From: Thermoleophilia bacterium | GTDB taxonomy: Bacteria > Actinomycetota > Thermoleophilia > Gaiellales > Gaiellaceae | DNA length: 8,280 nucleotides | Assembly (NCBI GenBank): GCA_025936595.1 | Contig: JAICTB010000092.1 | Location: 1-8,280, forward strand | Direction: 5' to 3' | Shown here: positions 1 through 8,032 of the stretch, piece by piece | How positions within the stretch are numbered: the first letter of the stretch is position 1 | How the letters are laid out: every line of letters starts with the position of its first letter | Notes under the pieces: generated by a model | The model's input: the letters and a program-made list of their open reading frames with translations, nothing else | Database searches by the model: none | Told to the model about the DNA's origin: nothing | Translations under genes and position numbers: made by a program

Positions 1-9
1 AAGGTGGGT

Positions 10-14
10 GGAGG
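10..14 (+). promoter_or_regulatory. Shine-Dalgarno site of the beta-CASP/HAD gene
   Basis: GGAGG lies 7 bases before the ATG at 22. It decides the start against the in-frame GTG at 4, which would place this site inside the coding region and has no visible ribosome-binding site of its own in the three bases before it. Confidence 0.6.
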
Positions 15-21
15 ACCGCTG

Positions 22-1793
22 ATGGCGAGGCTCCGGTTCTTCGGCGGAGTGGGCGTGATCGGTGCGACGAAGGTCGTCGTCGAGCAGGACGGCTGGCGCG
101 TCGTGCTCGACATGGGCGCCGACATACCGGGCCGCGAAGGGCTCGTCCGCACGCCGGCGATCCTCCCTCCCGGAACCGAGCTGCGCGCGCGGCTCCGCCT
201 CGGCGAGGCGCCTGCGATCGAGCGTCTCTTCCGGCCGGAGGCCGTCGAAGGAACCGGCCTCGCGGGCGGCTACGACGGGCGCACCGCGCTCTTCCTCACG
301 CACGCGCACATCGACCACGTCGGTCTGGTCGGCTGGGTCGACCCCGCGGTGCCGGCGTACGCCGCCGAGGAGACCGTCCGCATGATCGACGCGCTCGAGG
401 AGGCTGGCCAGGGCCACGAAGGTGGGCGGCCCTCGGTCGAGCCGATGCCCGAGGGCGAGCCGGTCGATGTCGGCCCGCTGCGAGTCGAGCGCTGGCGCGT
501 CGACCACGACATTCCCGGGGCGTCCGGCTACCTCGTGCATACCGAGGACGGCGTCGTCGCGTACTCGGGCGACCTGCGCCTGCACGGCCGCCACCCGGAG
601 CTGACCGAGCGCTTCGCGTCGAAAGCGAGGGGCGCGGCGGCGCTCGTGATGGAGGGGACGACGCTCTCCGGCGACCCCCGGAACGGAGTGCGGCCGGAGG
701 CGAGCGTCGATGAGGCGTTCGACGCCGAGCTCGGGCGCGTGCCGGGCCTCGTCCTGATGAGCATCTACCCACGCGACATCGAGCGGCTGACCGCGTTCGC
801 CGCGATCGCGGCGCGGCACGGCCGGCGCATCCTCTGGCCGAAGGCGACAGCTGCGTTCCTGCGCGCCTGGGGTCTCGACGACGTGCACGAGCTCGACGTC
901 GAGCAGGTGCTCGCGGATCCGTCGCGGTATGTGGTCCAGCTCGCGGTGAACGAACTCGGCACGCTGCTTGAACTGCCCGTCGGGCCGGGGTCGGTGTTCT
1001 TGCACGCGAACGGTGAGCCACTCGGCCCGTTCCAGGCGGGATGGGACCTGCTGCAGCAGTGGCTCGCTCGGCTGCAGGTGCCGTTCACGGTGATCGGCAC
1101 GAGCGGCCACGCGATGCCCCATGATCTGCATCGCATCCTCGAGATCGTGCAGGCGAACGTTCTCTTCCCGTTGCACACGACCGACCCGTACCGGCTGCTG
1201 CCGCCTCCCGGCACATTGCGCGTACTCGCCGAGTACGGTCGCTGGTACGACGTCGCGCGCGGCACGACGCACTTCGATGCCGCTCCCGCGCGCGAGCCGG
1301 CGAAGCGCGGCATCGTCTGCGTCGATCTCGACTCGACGCTGTGCGACACGAGCCACCGGCACCATCTCGTCCTGCCGGGTGAAGAGCGTCCGAACACGGA
1401 TTGGGTCGCGTACTCGCTCGCCTGCTCGGACGACGCACCGATCCCCGGCACCTGCCGGCTCGTGCGCTTGCTGTCGGCGCATTACCGGATCGTGATCGTG
1501 AGCTCGCGTGACGAGCAGTCACGCTCGCTCACCGAGGCGTGGCTCACCGAGCAGGACGTCCCATTCGACGAGCTGATCCTCGGCGGCGTCGACGGAGCAC
1601 CCGCGGGACTCGCCGAGTTCAAGGTCCACCACGTCGGTGCGCTACTCGCGCGCGGCGAGAACGTCGCGCTCGTGATCGACGACATGCCCGGGCTGCCGGC
1701 GGCGATGGCGCCGCTCGGCGTGCCGGTGCTCACCGTGCGCCCGCCCTACGACGAAGCGAGCTCCACGCACACGCTGGTCCCGGGCGCTGTCCC

Positions 1794-1797
<4 letters not shown>
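22..1797 (+). CDS. Beta-CASP metallo-beta-lactamase-fold hydrolase fused to a HAD polynucleotide-phosphatase-like domain
   Basis: The 591-residue protein has two domains. Residues about 1-400 form an RNase J/CPSF73-like metallo-hydrolase. It shows the metal motif H94-A-H96-I-D98-H99, a further His at 162, Asp184 in YSGD, beta-CASP motif A Glu211 (MEGTT), the beta-CASP strand-helix around SIYPRDIERL (247-256), motif B His363 in SGHA and motif C His385 in PLHT. Residues about 430-575 form a HAD domain with D435-L-D437-S-T439, motif II S494-S495-R496, Lys534 and D553-D554, laid out like the 3'-phosphatase half of T4 polynucleotide kinase. By family, part one should be a Zn-dependent nuclease and part two a phosphatase of nucleic-acid ends or nucleotides; the combined role is inference. 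No signal peptide or membrane segment is visible, so it is probably cytoplasmic. ATG at 22 is preferred over in-frame GTG at 4 because GGAGG lies 7 bases upstream. The stop overlaps the next gene. Confidence 0.85.
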
Positions 1798-2951
<1,154 letters not shown>

Positions 2952-2957
2952 AGGTGC

Positions 2958-3368
2958 CTAAATTCGGGTGTCGTCGAGCACGAGCGTGCCGCCCGGGAGA
3001 AGCGCGTCATGCAGTTGCGTGACGGCCCGGATGTCCTGTTCGCGGGTGGTGCCGAGACCGAGTACGCCGCTGCAGACAATCGCCGCGTAGCGTCGCGGCG
3101 GGTCGAGATCATGCAGCGCCGATACCCACAGGGTGGCGTCCGGCGCCCGACGTCGACAGCGCTCGATCATGTCGGCGGATGCGTCGCACCCGTCGACATC
3201 GAGCCCTTGGATGCGGAGCGGGGCGAGGAGCCTTCCGGCGCCACAGCCTGCGTCGAGGACGGGGCTACGGAGGTGTTTCCGGTACAGGTCGAGCTCGGGC
3301 GCGTCGAGGTTGACGGTCGCCCAGTAGTCGGCGACGAGACCGTGGTGCCAGGTGCTCGGGGCGTGCAC
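2958..3368 (-). CDS. Class I SAM-dependent methyltransferase, short and probably 3'-truncated
   Basis: The 136-residue product carries the SAM-binding glycine motif VLDAGCGAGR (37-46), an acidic residue at the end of strand 2 (GCDAS, Asp62) and the post-core PGGTLVLDD (125-133). The N-terminus (STWHHGLVADYW) is typical of small-molecule methyltransferases of the Methyltransf_25/11 kind. Such enzymes usually run to about 200-250 residues; this one stops with TAG just after strand 5, lacking the terminal strands and substrate-binding part. Its stop is only 6 bases from the convergent ABC ATPase stop, which suggests loss of the 3' end by rearrangement, so it may be a decaying gene. I chose GTG at 3368 because AAGGAG sits 6 bases upstream and the conserved start of the fold begins there. 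An in-frame ATG at 3434 would add 22 residues unlike the family. The substrate is unknown. Confidence 0.7.
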   Translation of the reverse strand: MHAPSTWHHGLVADYWATVNLDAPELDLYRKHLRSPVLDAGCGAGRLLAPLRIQGLDVDGCDASADMIERCRRRAPDATLWVSALHDLDPPRRYAAIVCSGVLGLGTTREQDIRAVTQLHDALLPGGTLVLDDTRI

Positions 3369-3374
3369 GACCCA

Positions 3375-3380
3375 CTCCTT
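3375..3380 (-). promoter_or_regulatory. Shine-Dalgarno site of the methyltransferase gene
   Basis: AAGGAG on the minus strand lies 6 bases before the GTG at 3368. It supports that start over the ATG at 3434. Confidence 0.6.
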
Positions 3381-3393
3381 CGTATGGAGACGA

Positions 3394-3399
3394 ACGATA
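3394..3399 (-). promoter_or_regulatory. Possible -10 element for the methyltransferase gene
   Basis: TATCGT on the minus strand fits the actinobacterial TAnnnT -10 pattern in a locally AT-richer patch. It lies about 25 bases upstream of the GTG start, leaving a short leader that contains the AAGGAG site. No convincing -35 is seen. Confidence 0.3.
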
Positions 3400-3501
3400 A
3401 CCGTGACCAGGATCTTCCACGCGAAGGTCTGCATCCCCGTCGCGCCGCCACCGGCAGCAGTGCCGACACGACGTCCGTGAGGCGGGGCGCTCGACCACCG
3501 G

Positions 3502-3507
3502 TAAGGT
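3502..3507 (+). promoter_or_regulatory. Possible -10 element placing transcription start at the cyclase ATG
   Basis: TAAGGT fits TAnnnT and ends 7 bases before the ATG at 3515, the spacing expected for a leaderless actinobacterial transcript. The same bases include a weak Shine-Dalgarno-like GTAAGG, so a leadered message from a promoter further upstream is the alternative. The -35 region is poor. Confidence 0.35.
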
Positions 3508-3514
3508 CCGCTGG

Positions 3515-6412
3515 ATGGAACGGAAGGTCGCGACGGTTGTCTTCGTCGACCTCGTGGACTCGACCGGACTGGTTGCGGGAGCGGATCCGGAGGTCGTGCG
3601 CAGACGCGTGAGCAGCTATTTCGGCCAGGTGTCCGGCACGATCGAGCGGCACGGCGGCACCGTCGAGAAGTTCGCCGGCGACGCGGTGATGGCCGCGTTC
3701 GGAATCCCGGTGGCTCACGAGGACGATGCGGAGCGGGCGCTCCGGGCGGCGCTCGAGATCGTTCCCGAGGTCGAGGCGCTCGGGCTTTCCGTCCGGGTCG
3801 GCGTCGAGTCGGGTGAGGTCGTCGTCGAAGGCGCCGACTCGACGTTCGCGACCGGCGAGGCCGTGAATCTCGCGGCGCGGCTGCAGCAGGCGGCCGAGCC
3901 GGGCCAGGTCCTCCTCGGTCAGACGGCGAGGCGGCTTGCGGCAGGAGCGGTGGAGGTCGAGAGCTCCGGGCCGATCGAGGTCAAGGGCTGGCCCGAGCCG
4001 CTGTGGACGTGGCGGGCACTGCGAGTCCACGACGCGACGCGGCTTCCCGCCGCACCGTTCGTCGGCCGCGAAGCGGAGCTGGAGCTGCTCGCGAACTCGT
4101 TCCGGCGTGCGACGCGGAATCGCGTCGCGCAGTTGGTGACCGTGTTCGGCGAGCCGGGGCTCGGCAAGACCCGGCTCGTCACGGAGTTCGTCGACGGGCT
4201 CGAGCGGGCAACGATTCTCTCGGGACGGGCGCTGCCCTACGGCGAGGGGGTGACCTACTGGCCGCTTGCGTCGATGATCAAGGCGAGCGCCGGGATCACC
4301 GACGACGATCCCGCGAGCGAGTCGTTCGAGAAGCTCCGCCGCTCGTGCGAGAGCGAGGCCGTGGCCGATCTGCTGGCGATCGCGCTCGGAGTACTCGGGG
4401 CGGCCGAAGGCGAGCGAACAACCGATGAGCTGACGTGGGCGGTGTTGCGTTGGGCCGAACAGCTCGCGGACCTGCAGCCGCTCGTGCTCGTGTTCGAGGA
4501 TGTCCACTGGGCGGAGGACCCGCTCCTCGACCTGATCGAGCATCTCGCGCGTTCGCTTCGGAACGTGCCGGCGCTGATCGTCGCCGTCGCCCGGCCCGAT
4601 CTGCTCGACACGCGGCCTTCCTGGGGAGGCGGCATTCGGCGTGCGTCCGCGATCGAGCTCGACCCGCTCGACGATCGCGAGTGCGAAGAGCTGGCGGACG
4701 CCCTCCTCGCGGGCAGCGACGTGCCTTCGGCGCAGCGGGCGCTCGTGCTCGAGCGAGCGGAAGGCAATCCGCTCTTCGTCGAGGAGATCGCGCGCATGTT
4801 CCGCGAGGGCGATGGGCCAGACCGCCTGCCCGACAGCGTGCAGGCGTTGATCGCGGCGCGGATCGACCGGTTGGGTCCCGACGAGAAGCGGACCCTGCAG
4901 ACCGCGGCTCTCATTGGGCGAGTCTTCTGGCTTGGTGCGCTCGCGAGGCTCGTGCCGGATCTTCACGTCGAGTCCCTGCTCGAGCTGTTGATCGACCGCG
5001 AGTTCGTCGTACCCGAGGAGCGTTCCGGCATTTCCGGCGATCGCGCATTTCGCTTCAAGCACGTGCTGATCCGCGACGTCGCGTACAGCGGCATCAGCAA
5101 GGCGCTTCGGGCGCAGGAGCACGAAGCGTTCGCGAAGTGGATCGGCGAGCACGCCCGCGACGAGCTCGTGGGGATCCGTGCGCACCATCTCGATCAGGCG
5201 GCGCGCCTGATCGCCGAGCTTGACGGCTCGGTGCCGCAGGAGCTGACGCACGCGGCGGCAGCGGCGCTCGAGGAAACCGGGCACCGTGCCTTCCGCCGCG
5301 GCGCCTTCGTCGCTGCCCGCCGGACGTTGCTGCGTGCGATCGAGCTCGAGCCGAGCCCCGATCGGCGCTACCTCGCCGCGCGCGCGGCTTGGCGGCTGTC
5401 GGACGTGCCGACGGTGCGCGCCGAGGCAGAGGATGTCCTCGCAGACGCTCGTGCCGCCGGCCTCCCGGAGATCGAGGGTGGAGCGCTGATTCTCCTCGCC
5501 GACCTCGCCCTGCACGAAGACGGCAACGCCGACCGAGCTCACGATCTCGCGGACGAGGCGCTGGCGATCCTCCCAACCGACGAGCTGACGGGACTCTATG
5601 ACGCGAACGCGCTGATCACGACGATCTTCTGGTGGCGCGGTGACGCTGCAGGCGCCACGCGCCACGGGGAGGCGATGCTCGAGCTCGCCCACAAGGCCGG
5701 CCGGGCCGATCTCGAGAGCCTGGCGCTGACACAGCTTGCGAGCGTGTCCGGCGTGCAAGGTGACACTGCACGGACGCTCGAGCTGCTGGAGCGTGCGCAG
5801 GCACTTGCCGGGTCGAGCGGCAGCCGCGAGGCGATGGGGTTTGCGCTCGCGGTCCGCGGACGCCACTGCCGCCCCGGCGACTCCGACCAGGCCGAGAGAC
5901 TTCTGCTCGAGGCACTCGAGATCTTCCGCGAGACGGGCGCTGCGGGCCGCTACGGCTGGACGCTGTCCAACCTCGGAGCGGTCTACGTGGAGCGGGGCGA
6001 GCTTGCCTCCGCGGAGAAGGCTTTCCAGGAGGCGGTCAGCGGCCTGCGCAGGACGCACGAGCAGGGGTACCTCGTCGAGGCCGAGCGACAGCTTGCCGAG
6101 GTACTCCTTCGGCAGGGGAAGACCGATGAGGCGGAGCGCATCGTGACGGCGGCACAGCGTCGTGTCGGCCGCGACGACGTCTGGACGCGCGCGTCGATGC
6201 TGCACGCGTCGGGGCTCGTTCGTGCCGCGCAAGGCCGTCGGGATGAGGCATGCGAGGAGTTCTCGGCGGCGCTCGAGATCATCGAGCCGACGATGTACAC
6301 GATCCTGGCGACCGAGATCCGCGCCTCTCTCGAGGCGCTTCGCGCCGGTGCCGATGCCATCGTCGAACGCGGCATTGTCCCCACGCGCCTGAAAGCCGAA
6401 GATCCCGCGTAG
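3515..6412 (+). CDS. Class III adenylate/guanylate cyclase-AAA ATPase-TPR multidomain regulator
   Basis: The 965-residue protein begins with a class III cyclase homology domain (about 5-170). It has metal-binding Asp12 (FVDLVDST) and Asp56 (FAGDAVMAAFG), Lys52 at the usual adenine-contact site, and transition-state Asn118 and Arg122 (VNLAAR). A STAND/AAA_16-type ATPase follows: FVGRE at 182-186, Walker A GEPGLGKT (212-219), Walker B LVLVFED (323-329) with VHWAED after it. The region from about residue 589 to 905 is helical with TPR-like repeats, the clearest around 813-846. This is the architecture of actinobacterial cyclase-ATPase proteins such as the M. tuberculosis Rv0386 group, but there is no C-terminal LuxR helix-turn-helix. 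Probable role: nucleotide-dependent signalling with cyclic nucleotide output, cytoplasmic. The position equivalent to the second adenine-specifying residue is Phe111, so purine choice, and even activity, is uncertain. It is divergent from the methyltransferase and convergent with pobA. Confidence 0.9.
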   Translation: MERKVATVVFVDLVDSTGLVAGADPEVVRRRVSSYFGQVSGTIERHGGTVEKFAGDAVMAAFGIPVAHEDDAERALRAALEIVPEVEALGLSVRVGVESGEVVVEGADSTFATGEAVNLAARLQQAAEPGQVLLGQTARRLAAGAVEVESSGPIEVKGWPEPLWTWRALRVHDATRLPAAPFVGREAELELLANSFRRATRNRVAQLVTVFGEPGLGKTRLVTEFVDGLERATILSGRALPYGEGVTYWPLASMIKASAGITDDDPASESFEKLRRSCESEAVADLLAIALGVLGAAEGERTTDELTWAVLRWAEQLADLQPLVLVFEDVHWAEDPLLDLIEHLARSLRNVPALIVAVARPDLLDTRPSWGGGIRRASAIELDPLDDRECEELADALLAGSDVPSAQRALVLERAEGNPLFVEEIARMFREGDGPDRLPDSVQALIAARIDRLGPDEKRTLQTAALIGRVFWLGALARLVPDLHVESLLELLIDREFVVPEERSGISGDRAFRFKHVLIRDVAYSGISKALRAQEHEAFAKWIGEHARDELVGIRAHHLDQAARLIAELDGSVPQELTHAAAAALEETGHRAFRRGAFVAARRTLLRAIELEPSPDRRYLAARAAWRLSDVPTVRAEAEDVLADARAAGLPEIEGGALILLADLALHEDGNADRAHDLADEALAILPTDELTGLYDANALITTIFWWRGDAAGATRHGEAMLELAHKAGRADLESLALTQLASVSGVQGDTARTLELLERAQALAGSSGSREAMGFALAVRGRHCRPGDSDQAERLLLEALEIFRETGAAGRYGWTLSNLGAVYVERGELASAEKAFQEAVSGLRRTHEQGYLVEAERQLAEVLLRQGKTDEAERIVTAAQRRVGRDDVWTRASMLHASGLVRAAQGRRDEACEEFSAALEIIEPTMYTILATEIRASLEALRAGADAIVERGIVPTRLKAEDPA

Positions 6413-6435
6413 ATATCTCTCAGGACAAGTAACAC

Positions 6436-6478
6436 CGCGCCGCTCGCTGCAGCTCGACTACTGGGCCGGCGCGCGGCG
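6436..6478. terminator. Weak GC-rich inverted repeat in the convergent spacer, possible terminator
   Basis: The 91-base gap between the cyclase stop and the pobA stop contains CGCGCCG (6436-6442) complementary to CGGCGCG (6467-6473), with a 24-base loop. An alternative 6-bp pairing joins 6438-6443 with 6473-6478. No T-tract follows on either strand, so it is not a classical intrinsic terminator. It is listed because convergent genes need a transcription stop here and nothing better is seen. Confidence 0.22.
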
Positions 6479-6503
6479 ACCTGACCCGCAGTCCGCCGCG
6501 GGC

Positions 6504-7655
6504 TCAGACGGTTGCGAGGCCGACGTAGTTCTCCGCCAGCGCCGTCGCCTGTGCGTGCGAGGTCGTCAGGTAGTGCAGCTGCGAACGCTGCAGCTGCAGG
6601 TCGAACGAGTCGCCGCCAGGCTGCAGGTGGAGCGTGGTCGTCATCCACCACGAGAAGTGCTCGCACCGCCAGACGCGCCGGAGGCAAGCGTCTGAATATG
6701 CGTCGAGCAGCACCTCGTCGCCGCGCTCGTAGAAGCGGATGAGCGCCTCGGCGAGCAGCCTCACGTCGTGGATCGCGAGGTTCAGTCCCTTCGCGCCCGT
6801 GGGCGGGACGATGTGCGCCGCGTCGCCTGCGAGGAAGAGCCTGCGGTGCCGCAGCGGCTCGCAGACGTAGCTGCGCATGCCGGTGACGCCCTTCTCGAGC
6901 ACCGGCCCCTCCTGCAACGTCCAGCCGGCGACCGCCGTCCGGCGCTGGAGCTCCTCCCAGACACGGTCGTCGGGCCAGCGGTCGACGTCCTCGTCGTGAT
7001 CGACCTGGAGGTAGTAGCGCGAGCGCGTCGGCGAGCGGAGAGAAAGGAGCGCGAAGCCCTGCTCGGTGTGCGCATAGACGAGCTCGTCGATCGAAGGCTC
7101 GACGTCGGCGAGGATGCCGAGCCAACCGTATGGGTACTCCCGCGTGAACTCGCGTAGAGCGCCCGCCGGGACGGACTCCCGGCAGACGCCGTGGAAGCCG
7201 TCGCAACCTGCGATCACGTCGCACTCGATCTCGTTTCCGGCATGCCGCACGATCCCCCGCTCGAGGTCGATGCTCTCCGCCGGAGTGTCGAAGAGCATCG
7301 GCAGCCCGCTCGCCTCCCTTGCCGCGATCAGGTCCTTCACGACCTCCGTCTGCCCGTAGATGACGATGCTCCGTCCGCCGGTGAGATCGCTGAGCGGGAT
7401 GCGGTGCCGCTCTCCGTCGAACTGGAGCGAGATGCCGTGATGGACGATCCCCTCCCGATCGAGCCGCTCGGCGACGCCCGCTTCCCGAAGCAGGTCGACC
7501 GTCCCTTGCTCGAGCACTCCGGCGCGGATTCGCGCCTCGCAATACGCGCGGCTGCGCGACTCGAGGATCACCGACTCGATCCCCGCGTTCTCGAGCAGCC
7601 GCCCGAGCGTCAGACCGGCCGGACCGGCGCCGACGATTGCGACCTGCGTCCTCAC
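6504..7655 (-). CDS. pobA: 4-hydroxybenzoate 3-monooxygenase (p-hydroxybenzoate hydroxylase)
   Basis: This FAD-dependent, cytoplasmic enzyme converts 4-hydroxybenzoate, O2 and NAD(P)H to protocatechuate, feeding the beta-ketoadipate pathway. The 383-residue product is close to the 394 of Pseudomonas PobA and aligns along its length: FAD GxGxxG VGAGPAGL (8-15), RIRAG (42-46), CDGFHG (151-156) and GDAAHIVPPTGAKG (277-290). Substrate-site residues known from the Pseudomonas enzyme are kept: Tyr194, Ser205, Arg207, Tyr215, Pro285 and Tyr377 match its Tyr201, Ser212, Arg214, Tyr222, Pro293 and Tyr385. In the coenzyme helix, Arg33 and Gln34 are replaced by Ser33 and Arg34 while Tyr38 is kept. GTG at 7655 is the start: it aligns with the family N-terminus, has GAGGAG 5 bases upstream and overlaps the pcaC stop as GTGA. 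It is the last gene seen in the pcaD-pcaC-pobA unit. Confidence 0.96.
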   Translation of the reverse strand: MRTQVAIVGAGPAGLTLGRLLENAGIESVILESRSRAYCEARIRAGVLEQGTVDLLREAGVAERLDREGIVHHGISLQFDGERHRIPLSDLTGGRSIVIYGQTEVVKDLIAAREASGLPMLFDTPAESIDLERGIVRHAGNEIECDVIAGCDGFHGVCRESVPAGALREFTREYPYGWLGILADVEPSIDELVYAHTEQGFALLSLRSPTRSRYYLQVDHDEDVDRWPDDRVWEELQRRTAVAGWTLQEGPVLEKGVTGMRSYVCEPLRHRRLFLAGDAAHIVPPTGAKGLNLAIHDVRLLAEALIRFYERGDEVLLDAYSDACLRRVWRCEHFSWWMTTTLHLQPGGDSFDLQLQRSQLHYLTTSHAQATALAENYVGLATV

Positions 7656-8032
7656 GACGTCTCCTCGGCGAGTACCTCCTGTGCGATGGCGAAAGCGCGG
7701 TTCGCGGCAGGGACACCGCAGTAGATCGCAGCCTGCAGGAGCACCTCCTTGATCTCCTCCGGCGTGAGCCCGTTTCTGAGCGCGGCGCGGACATGCATCG
7801 CCAGCTCGTGGTGGTGCCCGAGCGCCGTCAGCGCGGTGAGCGTGATCGCGCTCCGCATGCGACGGTCGAGGCCCGGCCGCGTCCAGATCTCGCCCCACGC
7901 GTAGCGCGTGATCAGGTCCTGGAAGTCTGCCGTGAAAGGCGTCGTGCCTGCGAGCGCACGGTCGACGTGCTCGTCGCCGAGAACCTCGCGGCGCGCTTGC
8001 ATCCCCTCGGCCCGGTGTTCGTCGTCGTTCAT
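7652..8032 (-). CDS. pcaC: 4-carboxymuconolactone decarboxylase
   Basis: The 126-residue product is a complete carboxymuconolactone decarboxylase, near the usual length of about 130. It removes CO2 from 4-carboxymuconolactone (gamma-carboxymuconolactone) to give 3-oxoadipate enol-lactone in the protocatechuate branch of the beta-ketoadipate pathway. Visible features are the N-terminal RREVLGDEHVDRAL (15-28), the FQDLITRYAWGEIW stretch (37-50) and the helical core with LTALTALGHHHELAMHV and AIYCGVPAANRAFAIA typical of PcaC. ATG at 8032 overlaps the pcaD stop (ATGA) and has GGAGG 4 bases upstream. The stop overlaps the pobA start in the same way. In many actinobacteria this domain is the C-terminal half of a PcaD-PcaC fusion called PcaL; here it is a separate reading frame. 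Confidence 0.95.
   Translation of the reverse strand: MNDDEHRAEGMQARREVLGDEHVDRALAGTTPFTADFQDLITRYAWGEIWTRPGLDRRMRSAITLTALTALGHHHELAMHVRAALRNGLTPEEIKEVLLQAAIYCGVPAANRAFAIAQEVLAEETS
7661..7666 (-). promoter_or_regulatory. Shine-Dalgarno site of pobA, inside the pcaC 3' end
   Basis: GAGGAG on the minus strand lies 5 bases before the GTG at 7655 and within the last codons of pcaC. It fixes the pobA start and fits coupled translation of the two genes. Confidence 0.55.

Noticed and set aside
3435..3514. An operator or riboswitch in the divergent region upstream of the cyclase
   Set aside because: Only scattered GC-rich words are visible; no convincing palindrome or conserved aptamer-like structure could be identified.
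3009..3611. A 200-codon plus-strand frame running across the methyltransferase and the promoter region
   Set aside because: It is antisense to the recognisable SAM-binding motifs, runs into the cyclase start in another frame and has no protein-family features.
3167..6232. A 1021-codon open frame on the minus strand, opposite the cyclase gene
   Set aside because: It mirrors the codon bias of a high-GC gene: the translation is rich in Arg, Ala, Leu and Glu, with no domain motif and no fitting ribosome-binding site, whereas the plus strand encodes a full cyclase-ATPase-TPR protein.
6574..6598. Perfect 9-base inverted repeat TGCAGCTGC/GCAGCTGCA with a 7-base spacer inside pobA
   Set aside because: It lies in coding sequence and comes from repeated Leu-Gln codons near the C-terminus; TGCAGC words are common here. 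A regulatory role cannot be supported.
7656..7898. In-frame upstream extension of pobA through pcaC
   Set aside because: PobA homologs begin at the GTG at 7655 (RTQVAIVGAG), and the extension only reads pcaC in the wrong frame.
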